A stretch of DNA of 64,000 nt from Pseudomonas chlororaphis subsp. aurantiaca (GCF_013466605.1 NZ_CP059162.1:5270001-5334000), one strand, 5' to 3'. Shown: positions 1-11,159, counted from the first letter of the stretch. Numbers and translations are program-made. The notes: generated by a model not told the origin, from the letters alone.

Positions 1-317
1 TCGGCATCACGGCTTTCGCGCAAAACGCCCTGGGCGATGTGGTGTTCGTGCAATTGCCGGAACTGCAGGCCTACGACAAGGGCGCTGAAGCCGCCACCGT
101 GGAATCGGTAAAAGCCGCCAGCGGCGTGTACATGCCCCTGGACGGGGAAGTGGTGGAAACCAACCCGGCCCTGGACACCAGCCCGGAGCTGGTCAACGAA
201 GACCCGCTGGGCGACGGCTGGTTCTTCCGCTTCATTCCCGCGGATGCCGCCGCTATCGGCCAACTGCTGGATCAGGACGCCTACGACCGCCTGATCAAAG
301 CCAACGCCGAAGCCTGA
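1..317 (+). CDS. gcvH: Glycine cleavage system H protein (3' part)
   Basis: The gene is cut by the window edge; the open frame runs from base 3 to a stop at 315-317, and about 105 C-terminal residues are visible. GcvH carries the lipoyl arm that shuttles the aminomethyl group between the P, T and L proteins of the glycine cleavage complex. The lipoyl-attachment motif ESVKAAS is present, with the modified lysine codon at 111-113. The gene lies 9 nt before gcvP and is surely co-transcribed with it. Its true start, and any upstream glyA or glycine riboswitch, lie outside the window. Confidence 0.95.
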   Translation, partial: GITAFAQNALGDVVFVQLPELQAYDKGAEAATVESVKAASGVYMPLDGEVVETNPALDTSPELVNEDPLGDGWFFRFIPADAAAIGQLLDQDAYDRLIKANAEA

Positions 318-326
318 GGAGCCGCC

Positions 327-3185
327 ATGACTCAAGTCAACCTGAGCACCGCCAACGAATTCATCGCGCGCCACATCGGCCCGCGCCAGGACGACGAGCA
401 AGCCATGCTCAACAGCCTGGGCTTCGACTCCCTGGAAGCCTTGAGCGCCAGCGTGATCCCCGACAGCATCAAGGGCACCAGCGTCCTCGACCTGCCCGCC
501 GGGCAGAGCGAAGCCGACGCACTGGCCTCGATCAAGGCCATCGCCGCCAAGAACCAGCTGTTCAAGACCTACATCGGCCAGGGCTACTACAACTGCCATA
601 CGCCGTCGCCGATCCTGCGCAACCTCCTGGAAAACCCGGCCTGGTACACCGCCTACACCCCGTACCAGCCAGAAATCTCCCAGGGCCGCCTGGAAGCGCT
701 GCTGAACTTCCAGACCCTGATCAGCGACCTCACCGGCCTGCCGATCGCCAACGCCTCCCTGCTCGACGAAGCCACCGCCGCCGCCGAAGCCATGACCTTC
801 TGCAAACGCCTGAGCAAGAACAAGGGCAGCCACGCCTTCTTCGCCTCCAGCCATTGCCACCCGCAGACCCTCGACGTGCTGCGCACCCGTGCCGAGCCGC
901 TGGGCATCGACGTGGTGGTCGGCGACGAGCGCAAACTGACCGACGTCAGCCCGTTCTTCGGCGCCCTGCTGCAATACCCGGCGAGCAACGGTGACCTGTT
1001 CGACTACCGCGAGCTGACCGAGCGCTTCCACGCCGCCAACGCCCTGGTGGCGGTCGCCGCCGACCTGCTGGCATTGACCGTGCTGACCCCGCCGGGTGAA
1101 TTCGGCGCCGACGTGGCCATCGGCAGTGCCCAGCGCTTCGGCGTGCCGCTGGGCTTCGGTGGCCCGCATGCGGCCTACTTCTCCACCAAGGACGCGTTCA
1201 AGCGCGATATGCCGGGCCGCCTGGTCGGGGTGTCCGTGGACCGCTTCGGCAAGCCGGCGCTGCGCCTGGCCATGCAGACCCGCGAGCAACATATCCGTCG
1301 CGAGAAAGCTACCAGCAACATCTGCACCGCCCAGGTGCTGCTGGCCAACATCGCCAGCATGTACGCCGTGTACCACGGCCCCAAAGGCCTGACCCGGATT
1401 GCCCGACGCATCCACCAGTTGACCGCGATCCTGGCCCAGGGCCTGAGCAAGCTGGGGATCAAGGTCGAGCAGGAAAGCTTCTTCGACACCCTGACCCTGC
1501 ACACCGGCGCGCGCACCTCGGCGCTGCACGACAAGGCCCGCGCCCAGCGCATCAACCTGCGGGTGATAGACACCGAGCGCCTGGGTCTGTCCCTCGACGA
1601 AACCACCGGCCAAGCCGATGTAGAGGCCCTGTGGAGCCTGCTGGCCGACGGTCAGGCGCTGCCGGACTTCGCCGCGCTGGCCAGCACGGTACAGAGCCAT
1701 ATCCCGGCGCCGCTGGTGCGCCAGTCGGCGATCCTCAGCCACCCGGTGTTCAACCGCTATCACTCGGAAACCGAGCTGATGCGCTACCTGCGCAAACTGG
1801 CGGACAAGGACCTGGCCCTGGACCGCACCATGATCCCGCTGGGCTCGTGCACCATGAAGCTCAACGCCGCCAGCGAAATGATCCCGATCACCTGGGCCGA
1901 GTTCGGTGCCCTGCACCCGTTCGCCCCGGCCGAGCAAAGCGCCGGCTACCAGCAGCTGACGTCCGAACTGGAAGCCATGCTCTGCGCCGCCACCGGCTAC
2001 GACGCGGTGTCCCTGCAACCGAACGCCGGCTCCCAGGGCGAATACGCCGGCCTGCTGGCCATTCGTGCCTATCACCAGAGCCGTGGCGACGACCGTCGCG
2101 ACATCTGCCTGATCCCTTCGTCCGCCCACGGCACCAACCCGGCCACCGCCAACATGGCCGGCATGCGCGTGGTGGTCACCGCCTGCGACGCCCGTGGCAA
2201 CGTCGATATCGAAGACCTGCGGGCCAAGGCCATCGAGCACCGCGAGCACCTCGCCGCGCTGATGATCACCTACCCGTCGACCCACGGCGTGTTCGAGGAA
2301 GGCATCCGCGAGATCTGCGGCATCATTCACGACAACGGCGGCCAGGTGTACATCGACGGCGCCAACATGAACGCCATGGTCGGCCTCTGCGCCCCGGGCA
2401 AGTTCGGTGGCGACGTGTCGCACCTGAACCTGCACAAGACCTTCTGCATTCCCCACGGCGGTGGCGGCCCGGGCGTCGGCCCGATCGGCGTCAAGTCGCA
2501 CCTGGCGCCGTTCCTGCCGGGCCACGCGGCCATGGAGCGCAAGGAAGGCGCGGTCTGCGCCGCGCCGTTCGGCAGCGCGAGCATCCTGCCGATCACCTGG
2601 ATGTATATCCGCATGATGGGCGGCGAAGGCCTCAAGCGTGCCTCGCAGCTGGCAATCCTCAACGCCAACTACATCTCCCGTCGCCTGGAAGAGCACTATC
2701 CGGTGCTCTATACCGGCAGCAACGGCCTGGTGGCCCACGAGTGCATCCTCGACCTGCGCCCGCTCAAGGACAGCAGCGGCATCAGCGTCGACGACGTCGC
2801 CAAGCGCCTGATCGACTTCGGCTTCCACGCCCCGACCATGTCGTTCCCGGTGGCCGGCACCCTGATGATCGAGCCGACCGAAAGCGAATCCAGGGAAGAG
2901 CTGGACCGCTTCTGCGACGCCATGATCCGCATCCGCGAAGAAATCCGTGCGGTGGAAAACGGCAGCCTGGACAAGGACGACAACCCGCTGAAAAACGCCC
3001 CGCACACAGCAAAGGAAATCGTTGGCGAGTGGTCGCACCCCTACAGCCGTGAACAGGCGGTGTACCCGGTCGCCTCGCTGATCGAAGGCAAGTACTGGCC
3101 TCCGGTCGGCCGCGTCGACAACGTGTTCGGCGACCGCAACCTTGTGTGCGCCTGCCCGTCGATCGAAAGCTATCAGGACGCCTAA
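327..3185 (+). CDS. gcvP: Glycine dehydrogenase (decarboxylating), P protein
   Basis: This 952-residue protein is a full-length fused-type P protein, which decarboxylates glycine with PLP and passes the aminomethyl group to lipoyl-GcvH. Both halves are visible: an N-terminal GDC-P domain starting with the typical FIARHIGP motif, and a C-terminal catalytic half. The PLP lysine is in the motif [18 protein letters not shown] and is Lys704 by codon count. The start follows a GGAG ribosome-binding site 9 nt after gcvH. The order gcvH-gcvP-sdaA-gcvT resembles the second gcv operon of P. aeruginosa (gcvH2-gcvP2-glyA2-sdaA-gcvT2) with no glyA between gcvP and sdaA. Confidence 0.97.
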   Translation: MTQVNLSTANEFIARHIGPRQDDEQAMLNSLGFDSLEALSASVIPDSIKGTSVLDLPAGQSEADALASIKAIAAKNQLFKTYIGQGYYNCHTPSPILRNLLENPAWYTAYTPYQPEISQGRLEALLNFQTLISDLTGLPIANASLLDEATAAAEAMTFCKRLSKNKGSHAFFASSHCHPQTLDVLRTRAEPLGIDVVVGDERKLTDVSPFFGALLQYPASNGDLFDYRELTERFHAANALVAVAADLLALTVLTPPGEFGADVAIGSAQRFGVPLGFGGPHAAYFSTKDAFKRDMPGRLVGVSVDRFGKPALRLAMQTREQHIRREKATSNICTAQVLLANIASMYAVYHGPKGLTRIARRIHQLTAILAQGLSKLGIKVEQESFFDTLTLHTGARTSALHDKARAQRINLRVIDTERLGLSLDETTGQADVEALWSLLADGQALPDFAALASTVQSHIPAPLVRQSAILSHPVFNRYHSETELMRYLRKLADKDLALDRTMIPLGSCTMKLNAASEMIPITWAEFGALHPFAPAEQSAGYQQLTSELEAMLCAATGYDAVSLQPNAGSQGEYAGLLAIRAYHQSRGDDRRDICLIPSSAHGTNPATANMAGMRVVVTACDARGNVDIEDLRAKAIEHREHLAALMITYPSTHGVFEEGIREICGIIHDNGGQVYIDGANMNAMVGLCAPGKFGGDVSHLNLHKTFCIPHGGGGPGVGPIGVKSHLAPFLPGHAAMERKEGAVCAAPFGSASILPITWMYIRMMGGEGLKRASQLAILNANYISRRLEEHYPVLYTGSNGLVAHECILDLRPLKDSSGISVDDVAKRLIDFGFHAPTMSFPVAGTLMIEPTESESREELDRFCDAMIRIREEIRAVENGSLDKDDNPLKNAPHTAKEIVGEWSHPYSREQAVYPVASLIEGKYWPPVGRVDNVFGDRNLVCACPSIESYQDA

Positions 3186-3197
3186 GACGGCATCGCC

Positions 3198-3266
3198 GTC
3201 CATCGCGGGCAAGCCTCGCTCCTACGGTTTCTGCGTATACCTGTAGGGGCGAGGCGGCTGGCGACG
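3198..3266. repeat. REP-type palindromic repeat (REPIN-like)
   Basis: Two inverted arms, GCCTCGCTCCTAC (3213-3225) and GTAGGGGCGAGGC (3243-3255), pair with one mismatch. They are embedded in the GCGGGCAAGCCTCGCTCCTA type sequence common between genes of P. fluorescens-group genomes. The element sits in the gcvP-sdaA spacer, where it would form a hairpin in the operon mRNA. Confidence 0.75.
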
Positions 3267-3345
3267 AATACCGGCTAGAGCGAACCGCAACACCCGCTTC
3301 CCCCCGTGCGTGCCGATCAACACAATAAGAAACCGGAGAACCAAC

Positions 3346-4722
<1,377 letters not shown>

Positions 4723-4763
4723 TGCAGGCACACACGCATCTCACGTTTACCCAGGAGCTGAAC

Positions 4764-5888
4764 ATGTCCACCGAAACACTGTTGAAGACCCCGCTGCATT
4801 CGCTGCACCTCGAACTCGGCGCGCGGATGGTGCCATTCGCCGGTTACGACATGCCTGTGCAATACCCGCTGGGCGTGATGAAAGAACACCAGCACACCCG
4901 CGAGCAGGCCGGCCTGTTCGACGTCTCGCACATGGGCCAGATCCGCCTGAGCGGCGCCAATGCCGCCCAGGCCCTGGAAACCCTGGTGCCGGTGGACATC
5001 ATCGACCTGCCCGTGGGCATGCAGCGCTATGCCATGTTCACCAATGAAAACGGCGGCATCCTCGACGACCTGATGGTCGCCAACCTGGGCAACGACGAAC
5101 TGTTCCTGGTGGTCAACGCCGCCTGCAAGGAGCAGGACCTGGCCCATCTGCGCCAGCACATTGGCCAGGCGTGCAGTATCGAGCCGCTGTTCGAGGAGCG
5201 CGCCCTGCTCGCCCTGCAAGGCCCGGCGGCCGTCACCGTGCTGGCGCGCCTGGCGCCGGAAGTGGCGAAGATGACGTTCATGCAATTCACCCGCGTGAAG
5301 CTGCTGGGCGTGGACTGTTTTGTCAGCCGTTCGGGCTACACCGGCGAAGACGGTTTCGAAATCTCGGTGCCGGCGGCCAACGCCGAAACCCTGGCCCGCG
5401 CCCTGCTGGCCGAATCGGAAGTGGCGGCGATCGGCCTCGGCGCCCGTGACTCGCTGCGCCTGGAAGCCGGCCTGTGCCTGTATGGCCATGACATGAATAG
5501 CCAGACCACCCCGATCGAGGCCAGCCTGCTGTGGGCCATCTCCAAGCCGCGTCGTGCCGATGGCGCGCGGGCCGGCGGTTTCCCGGGCGCGGAGCAGGTG
5601 TTCGCCCAACAACTCAATGGCGTGCAATGCAAACGAGTGGGCCTGCTGCCCCAGGAACGCACACCCGTGCGCGAAGGCGCGGAAATCGTCAACGAAGCGG
5701 GCGAGGTAATCGGTAGTGTTTGCAGCGGCGGTTTTGGTCCGACCCTGGGCGGTCCGTTGGCCATGGGTTACATCGATAGCGCTTATGTCGCACTCGATAC
5801 GCCAGTTTGGGCAATTGTTCGTGGGAAAAAGGTGCCAATGCTTGTAAGCAAAATGCCATTCGTTGCACAACGCTACTATCGCGGTTGA
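4764..5888 (+). CDS. gcvT: Glycine cleavage system T protein (aminomethyltransferase)
   Basis: This 374-residue protein transfers the methylene group from aminomethyl-lipoyl-GcvH to tetrahydrofolate and releases ammonia. GcvT-type motifs are clear: PFAGYDMPVQYP near the N-terminus, FDVSHMGQ, RSGYTGEDGFE, and LRLEAGLCLYG with the aspartate of GARDSLRLE that binds folate. The open frame extends far upstream through sdaA, but the ATG at 4764 has the ribosome-binding site CAGGAG and gives the normal protein length. It is probably the last gene of the gcv operon, because the next gene is 390 nt away. Confidence 0.96.
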   Translation: MSTETLLKTPLHSLHLELGARMVPFAGYDMPVQYPLGVMKEHQHTREQAGLFDVSHMGQIRLSGANAAQALETLVPVDIIDLPVGMQRYAMFTNENGGILDDLMVANLGNDELFLVVNAACKEQDLAHLRQHIGQACSIEPLFEERALLALQGPAAVTVLARLAPEVAKMTFMQFTRVKLLGVDCFVSRSGYTGEDGFEISVPAANAETLARALLAESEVAAIGLGARDSLRLEAGLCLYGHDMNSQTTPIEASLLWAISKPRRADGARAGGFPGAEQVFAQQLNGVQCKRVGLLPQERTPVREGAEIVNEAGEVIGSVCSGGFGPTLGGPLAMGYIDSAYVALDTPVWAIVRGKKVPMLVSKMPFVAQRYYRG

Positions 5889-6279
5889 TCAACTGTTTCT
5901 ATAAGTAACGCGGTTGCGTTAAAAGTGCACTAATCTGTAACGCAACCGCCATAAAATAGTGCATATTTTCGATATTGAACTTGCCTTATAACAGTTGAAA
6001 ACAATTGAACAACTCTATCGAATAAGCCCAGACGCCTAGTTCCGGCAAACAGCCGCAAGCTGAGGAAAACCGGGGTTTCGCAGGGCTTGTTTTTTCTCCC
6101 ATAGTTGGCGTAGAGTTTCCCCACTGTGTTTGCATGGGTCGCTTGGAATCGTGACCTGGGCAGTAGCCAACAAGTTTGCTACACCCGTTCGACGTCTCTT
6201 ACTTTCCTGCAACCCAGCCCAGTACTCCTTCATGAGAAAGAGACTGTCATTAATTTTTTAGCGTCAAAGGAAATAAGAA
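5889..6279. other. Intergenic region between gcvT and the cold-shock gene
   Basis: No convincing gene is seen here. It is more A+T-rich than its neighbours. It begins with a GTTGATCAAC palindrome overlapping the gcvT stop and the three-arm TAACGC structure listed separately. The last 150 nt probably form the long untranslated leader typical of cspA-family genes, ending in the purine-rich AAAGGAAATAAGAA before the start. No promoter could be fixed with confidence. Confidence 0.5.
5906..5949 (+). other. Inverted repeat with alternative pairings after gcvT
   Basis: GCGGTTGCGTTA (5910-5921) and TAACGCAACCGC (5938-5949) are a perfect 12-bp inverted repeat around 16 nt. TAACGC at 5906-5911 can also pair with GCGTTA at 5916-5921 across GGTT, so two exclusive hairpins are possible. 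No U-run follows on either strand, so this is not a standard intrinsic terminator. Confidence 0.6.
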
Positions 6280-6492
6280 ATGTCCCAACGTCAGAGCGGT
6301 ACCGTCAAGTGGTTTAACGACGAGAAAGGTTTTGGTTTTATCACTCCAGAAAGCGGTCCGGATCTGTTCGTGCATTTCCGCGCTATTCAGGGCAACGGCT
6401 TCAAGAGCCTGAAAGAAGGCCAGAAAGTGACCTTCATCGCTGTGCAGGGCCAAAAAGGCATGCAGGCTGACGAAGTTCAAGCCGAAGGCTGA
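6280..6492 (+). CDS. Small cold-shock-domain protein (CspA family)
   Basis: The 70-residue protein is a single cold-shock domain, a beta-barrel that binds single-stranded RNA or DNA and acts as an RNA chaperone. [17 protein letters not shown] contains the RNP1-type motif and LFVHFRAI the RNP2-type motif. The start follows AAAGGAAATAAGAA. A long preceding leader and a strong terminator just downstream make it a single-gene transcript. Pseudomonas genomes carry several paralogues, so I do not give a symbol; CspA-, CapB- and CspD-like names are all used for such proteins. Confidence 0.93.
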
Positions 6493-6504
6493 TCGTCTGT
6501 AACG

Positions 6505-6539
6505 AAAAAGCCCCTGATGCTGACATCAGGGGCTTTTTT
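6505..6539 (+). terminator. Intrinsic terminator of the cold-shock gene
   Basis: AAAAAGCCCCTGATG and CATCAGGGGCTTTTT pair around a 4-5 nt loop and end in a T-run, starting 13 nt after the stop. The symmetrical A and T tracts make it usable in both directions. Confidence 0.92.
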
Positions 6540-6589
6540 GTGCGCGCAATTCCGTAAAATGGCTTCTTTTTTCGATCGAGAGGCCTGTG

Positions 6590-7078
6590 ATGCCAAAGCA
6601 CCTGCTAACCCCCCAGGGCGATTTTCCCGCCGCTGGCCTGGGCCGTCGTCTGGCAGCGATGTTCTATGATTTCCTGCTGTGCACCGCACTGCTGATCGTC
6701 ACGGGCGGCATCTACAAGTTCATCCAGTTGCAGATCCTCGGTGAAACCCGGATGCGCACCCTGACCGAGTCCGGCGCCCTGGACGGCGACCCCCTCTACT
6801 CGACCGTCCTGCTGTTCGTGCTGTTCGCTTTCTTCGCCAAGTTCTGGACCCACTCCGGCCAGACTCTGGGCATGCAGGTCTGGGGCATTCGCGTGCAGAA
6901 CGCCGACGGCAGCAGCATCAGCCTGTGGCAGGCCCTCCTGCGCTTCATGGTCTCGATCGCGTCCTGGCTATGCGCCGGGCTGGGTTTCATCTGGGTCCTG
7001 GTGGACAAGCAGAAACGCAGCTGGCACGACATCTACTCGTCCAGCCAGATCGTGCGCATTCCCAAACAGAAAAAATAA
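6590..7078 (+). CDS. RDD-family integral membrane protein
   Basis: This 162-residue protein belongs to the RDD family, small membrane proteins of unsettled function; some members are linked to ion or solute stress. The family's Arg and Asp residues are seen in GLGRRLAAMFYDFLL. Three hydrophobic stretches follow, at about residues 20-45, 65-85 and 115-140. TLGMQVWGIRV and LLRFMVSIASWL are also typical of the family. I prefer the ATG at 6590 to the GTG one codon earlier. The gene stands between two terminators and converges with nadA. Confidence 0.88.
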   Translation: MPKHLLTPQGDFPAAGLGRRLAAMFYDFLLCTALLIVTGGIYKFIQLQILGETRMRTLTESGALDGDPLYSTVLLFVLFAFFAKFWTHSGQTLGMQVWGIRVQNADGSSISLWQALLRFMVSIASWLCAGLGFIWVLVDKQKRSWHDIYSSSQIVRIPKQKK

Positions 7079-7088
7079 TTCGCCGCAG

Positions 7089-7121
7089 ACAAAAACGCCC
7101 CGACATTCGGGGCGTTTTTCT
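7089..7121. terminator. Bidirectional terminator between the RDD gene and nadA
   Basis: AAAAACGCCCCG and CGGGGCGTTTTT pair around a short ACATT-type loop. There is an A-run on one side and a T-run on the other, so it can end both the RDD transcript and the convergent nadA transcript. Confidence 0.92.
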
Positions 7122-7140
7122 GTGCGCTTGTAGAAGGCGA

Positions 7141-8199
7141 TCAGGCATTGCCCGCCAGCTTCATCCGCGCGGCCTGGGTGAAATCGAGCATGCGCTTGAG
7201 CGGGCGAATGGCCTGGGGAATCAGCGCCGGGTCGACGAATATCTCGTTGCTACCCTCACGCAGGCATTGCAAGGTGCGCTCCAGGGTGTTCATGGCCATC
7301 CACGGGCAATGGGCGCAGCTGCGGCAAGCCGCGCCGTTACCGGCCGTAGGCGCCTCGATAAACACCTTGTCAGGGCACAGCTGCTGCATCTTGTAGAAGA
7401 TGCCGCGGTCGGTCGCCACGATCAGCGTCTTGTTCGGCAAACGTTGCGCGGCGGCAATCAGCTGGCTGGTGGAACCCACCGCGTCGGCCAGTTCGATCAC
7501 CGAGGTCGGCGATTCCGGGTGGACCAGAATGGCCGCATCGGGATAGAGCGCCTTCATGTCCTCCAGTTGCTTGGACTTGAACTCTTCATGGACGATGCAG
7601 GCACCGTCCCACAGCAGCATATCGGCACCGGTCTGGCGCTGGATGTAGGTGCCCAGATGCTTATCCGGCCCCCAGATGATGGTTTCGCCGTTATCCATCA
7701 GGCTTTCGACGATTTCCAGGGCGCAGCTGGAGGTCACCACCCAGTCGGCACGGGCTTTGACCGCTGCCGAAGTGTTGGCATAGACCACCACGGTGCGCTC
7801 CGGATGCTGGTCGCAGAACGCCGAGAACTCTTCCACCGGGCACCCCAGGTCGAGGGAACAGGTGGCCTCCAGGGTGGGCATCAGCACGCGTTTCTCGGGG
7901 TTGAGGATCTTCGCCGTCTCGCCCATGAACCTGACACCGGCGACCACCACGGTCTTGGCCGGGTGAGCGTTGCCGAAACGGGCCATTTCCAGGGAATCGG
8001 ACACGCAGCCGCCAGTCTCTTCGGCCAGGGCCTGAATCACCGGGTCACAGTAGAAGTGAGCCACCAGCACGGCGTCCTGAGCCTTGAGCTCGGCAGCAAT
8101 CGCGGCACGGTAATGGGCTTCCTCTGCGGCCGTCAGCGGCTTGGGCTGTTTGGCGTCAAGGTGGGCCTGAACCAGAAGGCGTTCGGAAATGTGCGTCAT
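7141..8199 (-). CDS. nadA: Quinolinate synthase A
   Basis: The 352-residue enzyme condenses iminoaspartate with dihydroxyacetone phosphate to form quinolinate in NAD synthesis, using a [4Fe-4S] cluster. Family motifs are present: [19 protein letters not shown] near residue 45, [16 protein letters not shown], the cysteine region [18 protein letters not shown], and the C-terminal [13 protein letters not shown] that supplies the third cluster cysteine. The start follows a purine-rich stretch and no closer alternative exists. It appears to be a single-gene unit ended by the shared terminator at 7089-7121. Confidence 0.97.
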   Translation of the reverse strand: MTHISERLLVQAHLDAKQPKPLTAAEEAHYRAAIAAELKAQDAVLVAHFYCDPVIQALAEETGGCVSDSLEMARFGNAHPAKTVVVAGVRFMGETAKILNPEKRVLMPTLEATCSLDLGCPVEEFSAFCDQHPERTVVVYANTSAAVKARADWVVTSSCALEIVESLMDNGETIIWGPDKHLGTYIQRQTGADMLLWDGACIVHEEFKSKQLEDMKALYPDAAILVHPESPTSVIELADAVGSTSQLIAAAQRLPNKTLIVATDRGIFYKMQQLCPDKVFIEAPTAGNGAACRSCAHCPWMAMNTLERTLQCLREGSNEIFVDPALIPQAIRPLKRMLDFTQAARMKLAGNA

Positions 8200-8735
8200 G
8201 ATCGCAAGACCTGCGGGCGCTTATGCGCGAAAGTCGAGTATACACCCGGCTCCGGACCCGTTGAGGGTACCGCCGGGAGAGTGAGTATTCATCAGGTAGG
8301 TGCAGCGTTGAAACTGCGCAAGGCTACAGAATATCCCCTTGATATAAAAGATGATTCTGACCTGTGTCACGCCAGTGTCACGCGGCTCGCCCCGGCATGG
8401 AGCAGGCACCGGCCAAGGGGCACGAAAACCTGAGAATTACAGCCTCGGCAAGAGCGCCACGGCGCAAACGGTTCAGTGACGCGCAATGCGCACTTGCACC
8501 ATTTATGAGCATTACACGCGGGCGAGTCCCGGCCCGGCGCTGAATCCCCTCTATCGACCGGACGTTTTTTTACACTTCATAGCAATTTTATCTTTCTGCG
8601 CTAACGTCAGTTACAGAAACAGCTAACTGCTGGTTGGTTGCAGCAACACTTGGCGGGCTCTGGTTCAGATGACGGAGAAATGATCCCTGCTGACCGGCCC
8701 TTGCGGTTTTCCCAGCCCAAACAAGGAAGCAGTGC
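8200..8735. other. Intergenic region between divergent nadA and rcpA
   Basis: These 536 nt must hold the nadA promoter (-) and the promoter of the rcpA-tadD operon (+). No gene is supported: the short frames here lack ribosome-binding sites and recognisable products. The stretch 8560-8640 is A+T-rich and is the best place to look for the rcpA promoter, but no clear sigma-70 pair was found. The repeats seen before the flp genes (TTAGGA-type) are absent. Confidence 0.5.
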
Positions 8736-9980
8736 ATGAACAGTGATTATGTACAGGTGCTCAGGAGAGTGGCGTGGACATTGATTGTCGCTGGCCTCCC
8801 CACCGGGATGGCCATGGCGGCATCAAATAACTGCGCTGGATTGCAGCCACTGCCGTCGACGGTGGAAGTGGGAGAGGGTCAGCAGACGATAATGCACTCC
8901 CCCGTTGCCATTACCCGACTGGCCGTCGGCGACCCGAAAATTGCCGATGTGTACCTCAATGGGCGAGATTCATACCTGCTGACCGGCATTGCACCCGGCG
9001 CCACCAGCCTGATGGTCTGGACGGCATGCGACAAGGAACCCCGCCAGAGCATGGTGTTCGTTCAGGGCAAAGGCCCTCATTCGATGGTGAGTTCGCTATT
9101 GCCCCCCTCCGAAGATCCGGCTCTGGCCAGCCAGGTGCAGACCGATATCCGTTTTGTCGAAGTCAGCCGCACCAAGCTGAAAGAGGCCGGCACCTCGATC
9201 TTCGGCAAGAGCGGCAACTTCCTGTTCAGCTCCCCGGGCACCGTCCCGTTGGTGACGGTGACACCCGGCAATATCGGTGGCGTCAGGCCGAACATACCGC
9301 TCAACAACGGCCAGTTCAATATCGGCTTTGGCGGCGGTAACGTCCTGGGGCTGATCAACGCCCTGGAAGGCAGTGGTTTTGCCTATACCCTCGCGCGTCC
9401 GAGCCTGGTGGCGCTGAGCGGACAGAGCGCAAGCTTCCTGGCCGGTGGTGAAGTGCCGATCCCGGTCCCCAGCAGCGGCAGCGACAGTATTACCATCCAG
9501 TACAAGGAATTCGGTATTCGCCTGACCCTGACCCCCACGATAGTCGGAAATGACCGCATCGCCTTGAAGGTCGCCCCGGAAGTCAGCGAACTGGACTTCA
9601 ACAATGGGATTACCGTCAACGGCATCTCGGTGCCAGCCCTGGTTGTGCGTCGCACCGACACCAGCATCTCCCTGGCCGACGGTGAGAGTTTCGTGATCAG
9701 CGGCCTGATCAGCACCACCAATACCACGGCCGTGAGCAAGTTCCCCGGCCTGGGAGAGATTCCGATCCTGGGTGCATTCTTCCGTGATTCTTCGATCAGG
9801 CGCGAAGAGAAGGAACTGCTGATGATCGTCACCCCGCATCTGGTGCAACCGCTGGCGGTCAACGCCAAGTTGCCGGTACTGCCTGGCGAGCCACTGCGCA
9901 ACTACGACCCGAACTGGTTCCGTCTGTACTTCCTGGAAAACGGCAATTATGACCAGGCCGCCAGCGGGCTTTCGCAATGA
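8736..9980 (+). CDS. rcpA: Flp/Tad pilus outer-membrane secretin (RcpA/CpaC)
   Basis: The 414-residue protein is the secretin through which the Flp pilus crosses the outer membrane. An N-terminal signal peptide ends near AMAA (about residue 29). A pilus-secretin N-domain follows (VEVGEGQQTIMHSP, KIADVYLNGRDSYLLTG), then a linker and the C-terminal secretin domain with VRRTDTSISLADGESFVISGLI and ELLMIVTPHLVQP. The start has AAGGAAG upstream. It is the first gene of the + operon with tadD and a DUF3613-like gene, while most Tad genes lie convergently on the other strand. Confidence 0.93.
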   Translation: MNSDYVQVLRRVAWTLIVAGLPTGMAMAASNNCAGLQPLPSTVEVGEGQQTIMHSPVAITRLAVGDPKIADVYLNGRDSYLLTGIAPGATSLMVWTACDKEPRQSMVFVQGKGPHSMVSSLLPPSEDPALASQVQTDIRFVEVSRTKLKEAGTSIFGKSGNFLFSSPGTVPLVTVTPGNIGGVRPNIPLNNGQFNIGFGGGNVLGLINALEGSGFAYTLARPSLVALSGQSASFLAGGEVPIPVPSSGSDSITIQYKEFGIRLTLTPTIVGNDRIALKVAPEVSELDFNNGITVNGISVPALVVRRTDTSISLADGESFVISGLISTTNTTAVSKFPGLGEIPILGAFFRDSSIRREEKELLMIVTPHLVQPLAVNAKLPVLPGEPLRNYDPNWFRLYFLENGNYDQAASGLSQ

Positions 9981-10022
9981 ACCAGGGTTCTGGCTCATTG
10001 CTGGCCACGCTCAGGCTCGATG

Positions 10023-10047
10023 ACACCGGACTCGGCAAGTCCGGTGT
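10023..10047 (+). other. Stem-loop in the rcpA-tadD spacer
   Basis: ACACCGGACT and AGTCCGGTGT form a perfect 10-bp stem around CGGCA. No U-run follows, so it is more likely an mRNA-processing or stabilising hairpin, or a partial terminator, than a full stop. Confidence 0.6.
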
Positions 10048-10087
10048 TGGCCATTCCTCGACAAACGGATTGTTCCAGGAGCGAAAA

Positions 10088-10810
10088 ATGAAAGTAGTCA
10101 TTGCTGCGTTGGGGCTGCTCATGCTCAGCGGCTGCGCCACGAACGGCGGCAGTGCCTGGTCGAAGCAGGCATGCAGCAAACTGGATTCGGATCAGGAACT
10201 GTCGCTGAGCCTGGCCGACGACATGATCGGCGAAGGCAAGCTGCACGCCGGCCTGGCCAATCTGCAACGCCTGCCCGAAGACCTGCCGCAGGTCCGCATG
10301 CGCAAGGCCAAGATCTATCGCCAGCTCGGCCAAAGCGAGGCCGAACCGCTGTACCGCAGCCTGCTCAGCACCTGCCTGGCCGCCGAAGGCGAGCATGGCC
10401 TGGGTCAACTGGCAGCGTCACGCAACGATAACGCTCTGGCCCTGGAACATCTGAAACGCGCAGCGCGCCTGTCCCCCACCGACGAGAAAATCCGCAACGA
10501 TCTGGGGGTGGTCTACCTCAACCAGGGGGATACCAGGCAAGCCCGCTTCGAGTTCCTCACGGCCATGGAGCTGAAACAGGACGATCAGCTGGCAACCCTC
10601 AACCTGGTGACCCTGCTGATTTATCAAGGTAACTGGAAACAGGCCTCGGACCTGGTCAATCGTGCCGGCCTGAAGCCCGAACAAGTCACCAACGCCAAGG
10701 AGCGGGCCGAAAAACTCAGGAACGCGACGAAGAAGGCAGCTAACAGTCAGGCAGTCACTGCCACGGAATCGTCGCCATCAAGTGTCAATCAACCAATAAC
10801 GCAGAGGTAG
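10088..10810 (+). CDS. tadD: TadD-like TPR lipoprotein of the Flp pilus
   Basis: This 240-residue protein resembles TadD, a periplasmic pilotin-like factor of the Tad system. It begins with a lipoprotein signal peptide whose lipobox is LSGC (Cys near residue 18). The body is made of tetratricopeptide repeats, seen in EHLKRAARLSPTDEKIRNDL and VVYLNQGDTRQARFEFLTAM. The ATG at 10088 is chosen because AGGAG lies just upstream and it gives the lipobox; the open frame also extends upstream from a start at 9977. It sits after rcpA and before the DUF3613-like gene. Confidence 0.88.
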   Translation: MKVVIAALGLLMLSGCATNGGSAWSKQACSKLDSDQELSLSLADDMIGEGKLHAGLANLQRLPEDLPQVRMRKAKIYRQLGQSEAEPLYRSLLSTCLAAEGEHGLGQLAASRNDNALALEHLKRAARLSPTDEKIRNDLGVVYLNQGDTRQARFEFLTAMELKQDDQLATLNLVTLLIYQGNWKQASDLVNRAGLKPEQVTNAKERAEKLRNATKKAANSQAVTATESSPSSVNQPITQR

Positions 10811-10812
10811 TG

Positions 10813-11085
10813 ATGAAATACCAAACGCTTAGCTGCCTGGGGCTCCTGCTTCTTCCGCTGGTGACCCAGGCCATCGAACCCGGCCCGGCATCCCTGTCAC
10901 AACAGTCGACCGAAACCTGGCTGCTGCTGCAGAGTCGTAACCAGGTCAAGTCGCCCATCCCGCAGAACGCCTCGCCCAGCGAACGGGAACTGACCCTGCA
11001 ACGCTGGCTGGACAACTACAAACACCCGATCCCCGAGTACTACAAGGAGTACACAGGCTCGGGTGGTTCAGGTGGTTCGAAGTGA
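10813..11085 (+). CDS. Small exported DUF3613-like protein of the Flp locus
   Basis: A 90-residue protein with an N-terminal signal peptide (hydrophobic to about residue 18, LVTQA). The body contains SERELTLQRWLDNYKHPIPEYY, and a flexible Gly-Ser tail (GSGGSGGSK) ends the chain. I believe it belongs to DUF3613, short proteins found in pilus loci of proteobacteria, with unknown function. It starts 2 nt after the tadD stop, so translation is probably coupled. A periplasmic or secretin-associated accessory role is inference from context. Confidence 0.75.
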   Translation: MKYQTLSCLGLLLLPLVTQAIEPGPASLSQQSTETWLLLQSRNQVKSPIPQNASPSERELTLQRWLDNYKHPIPEYYKEYTGSGGSGGSK

Positions 11086-11112
11086 CAACAGGTCCCGATG
11101 GCGTTCAGTTCA

Positions 11113-11152
11113 GAGGGGGCAATGCCATCCATGCCGATGGCCCTTGCCCCTC
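11113..11152. terminator. Hairpin between the convergent rcpA and flp operons
   Basis: GAGGGGGCAA (11113-11122) pairs with TTGCCCCTC (11144-11152), and inside it TGCCATC pairs with GATGGC. It lies between the two operon ends; TTT follows on + about 6 nt later. It may stop transcription in both directions, though the T-tract is short. Confidence 0.6.
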
Positions 11153-11159
11153 CCCTCTT

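Noticed and set aside
5889..6279. Small ORFs between gcvT and the cold-shock gene
   Set aside because: Frames of 60-65 codons on both strands overlap one another, lack ribosome-binding sites and resemble nothing known.
6925..8433. 502-codon frame on + opposite nadA
   Set aside because: Antisense to nadA, no start signal, composition of a shadow frame.
8560..8640. TTAGGA-type 21-bp repeats before rcpA
   Set aside because: I looked for the flp promoter motif in both orientations across 8200-8735 and found no convincing copy.
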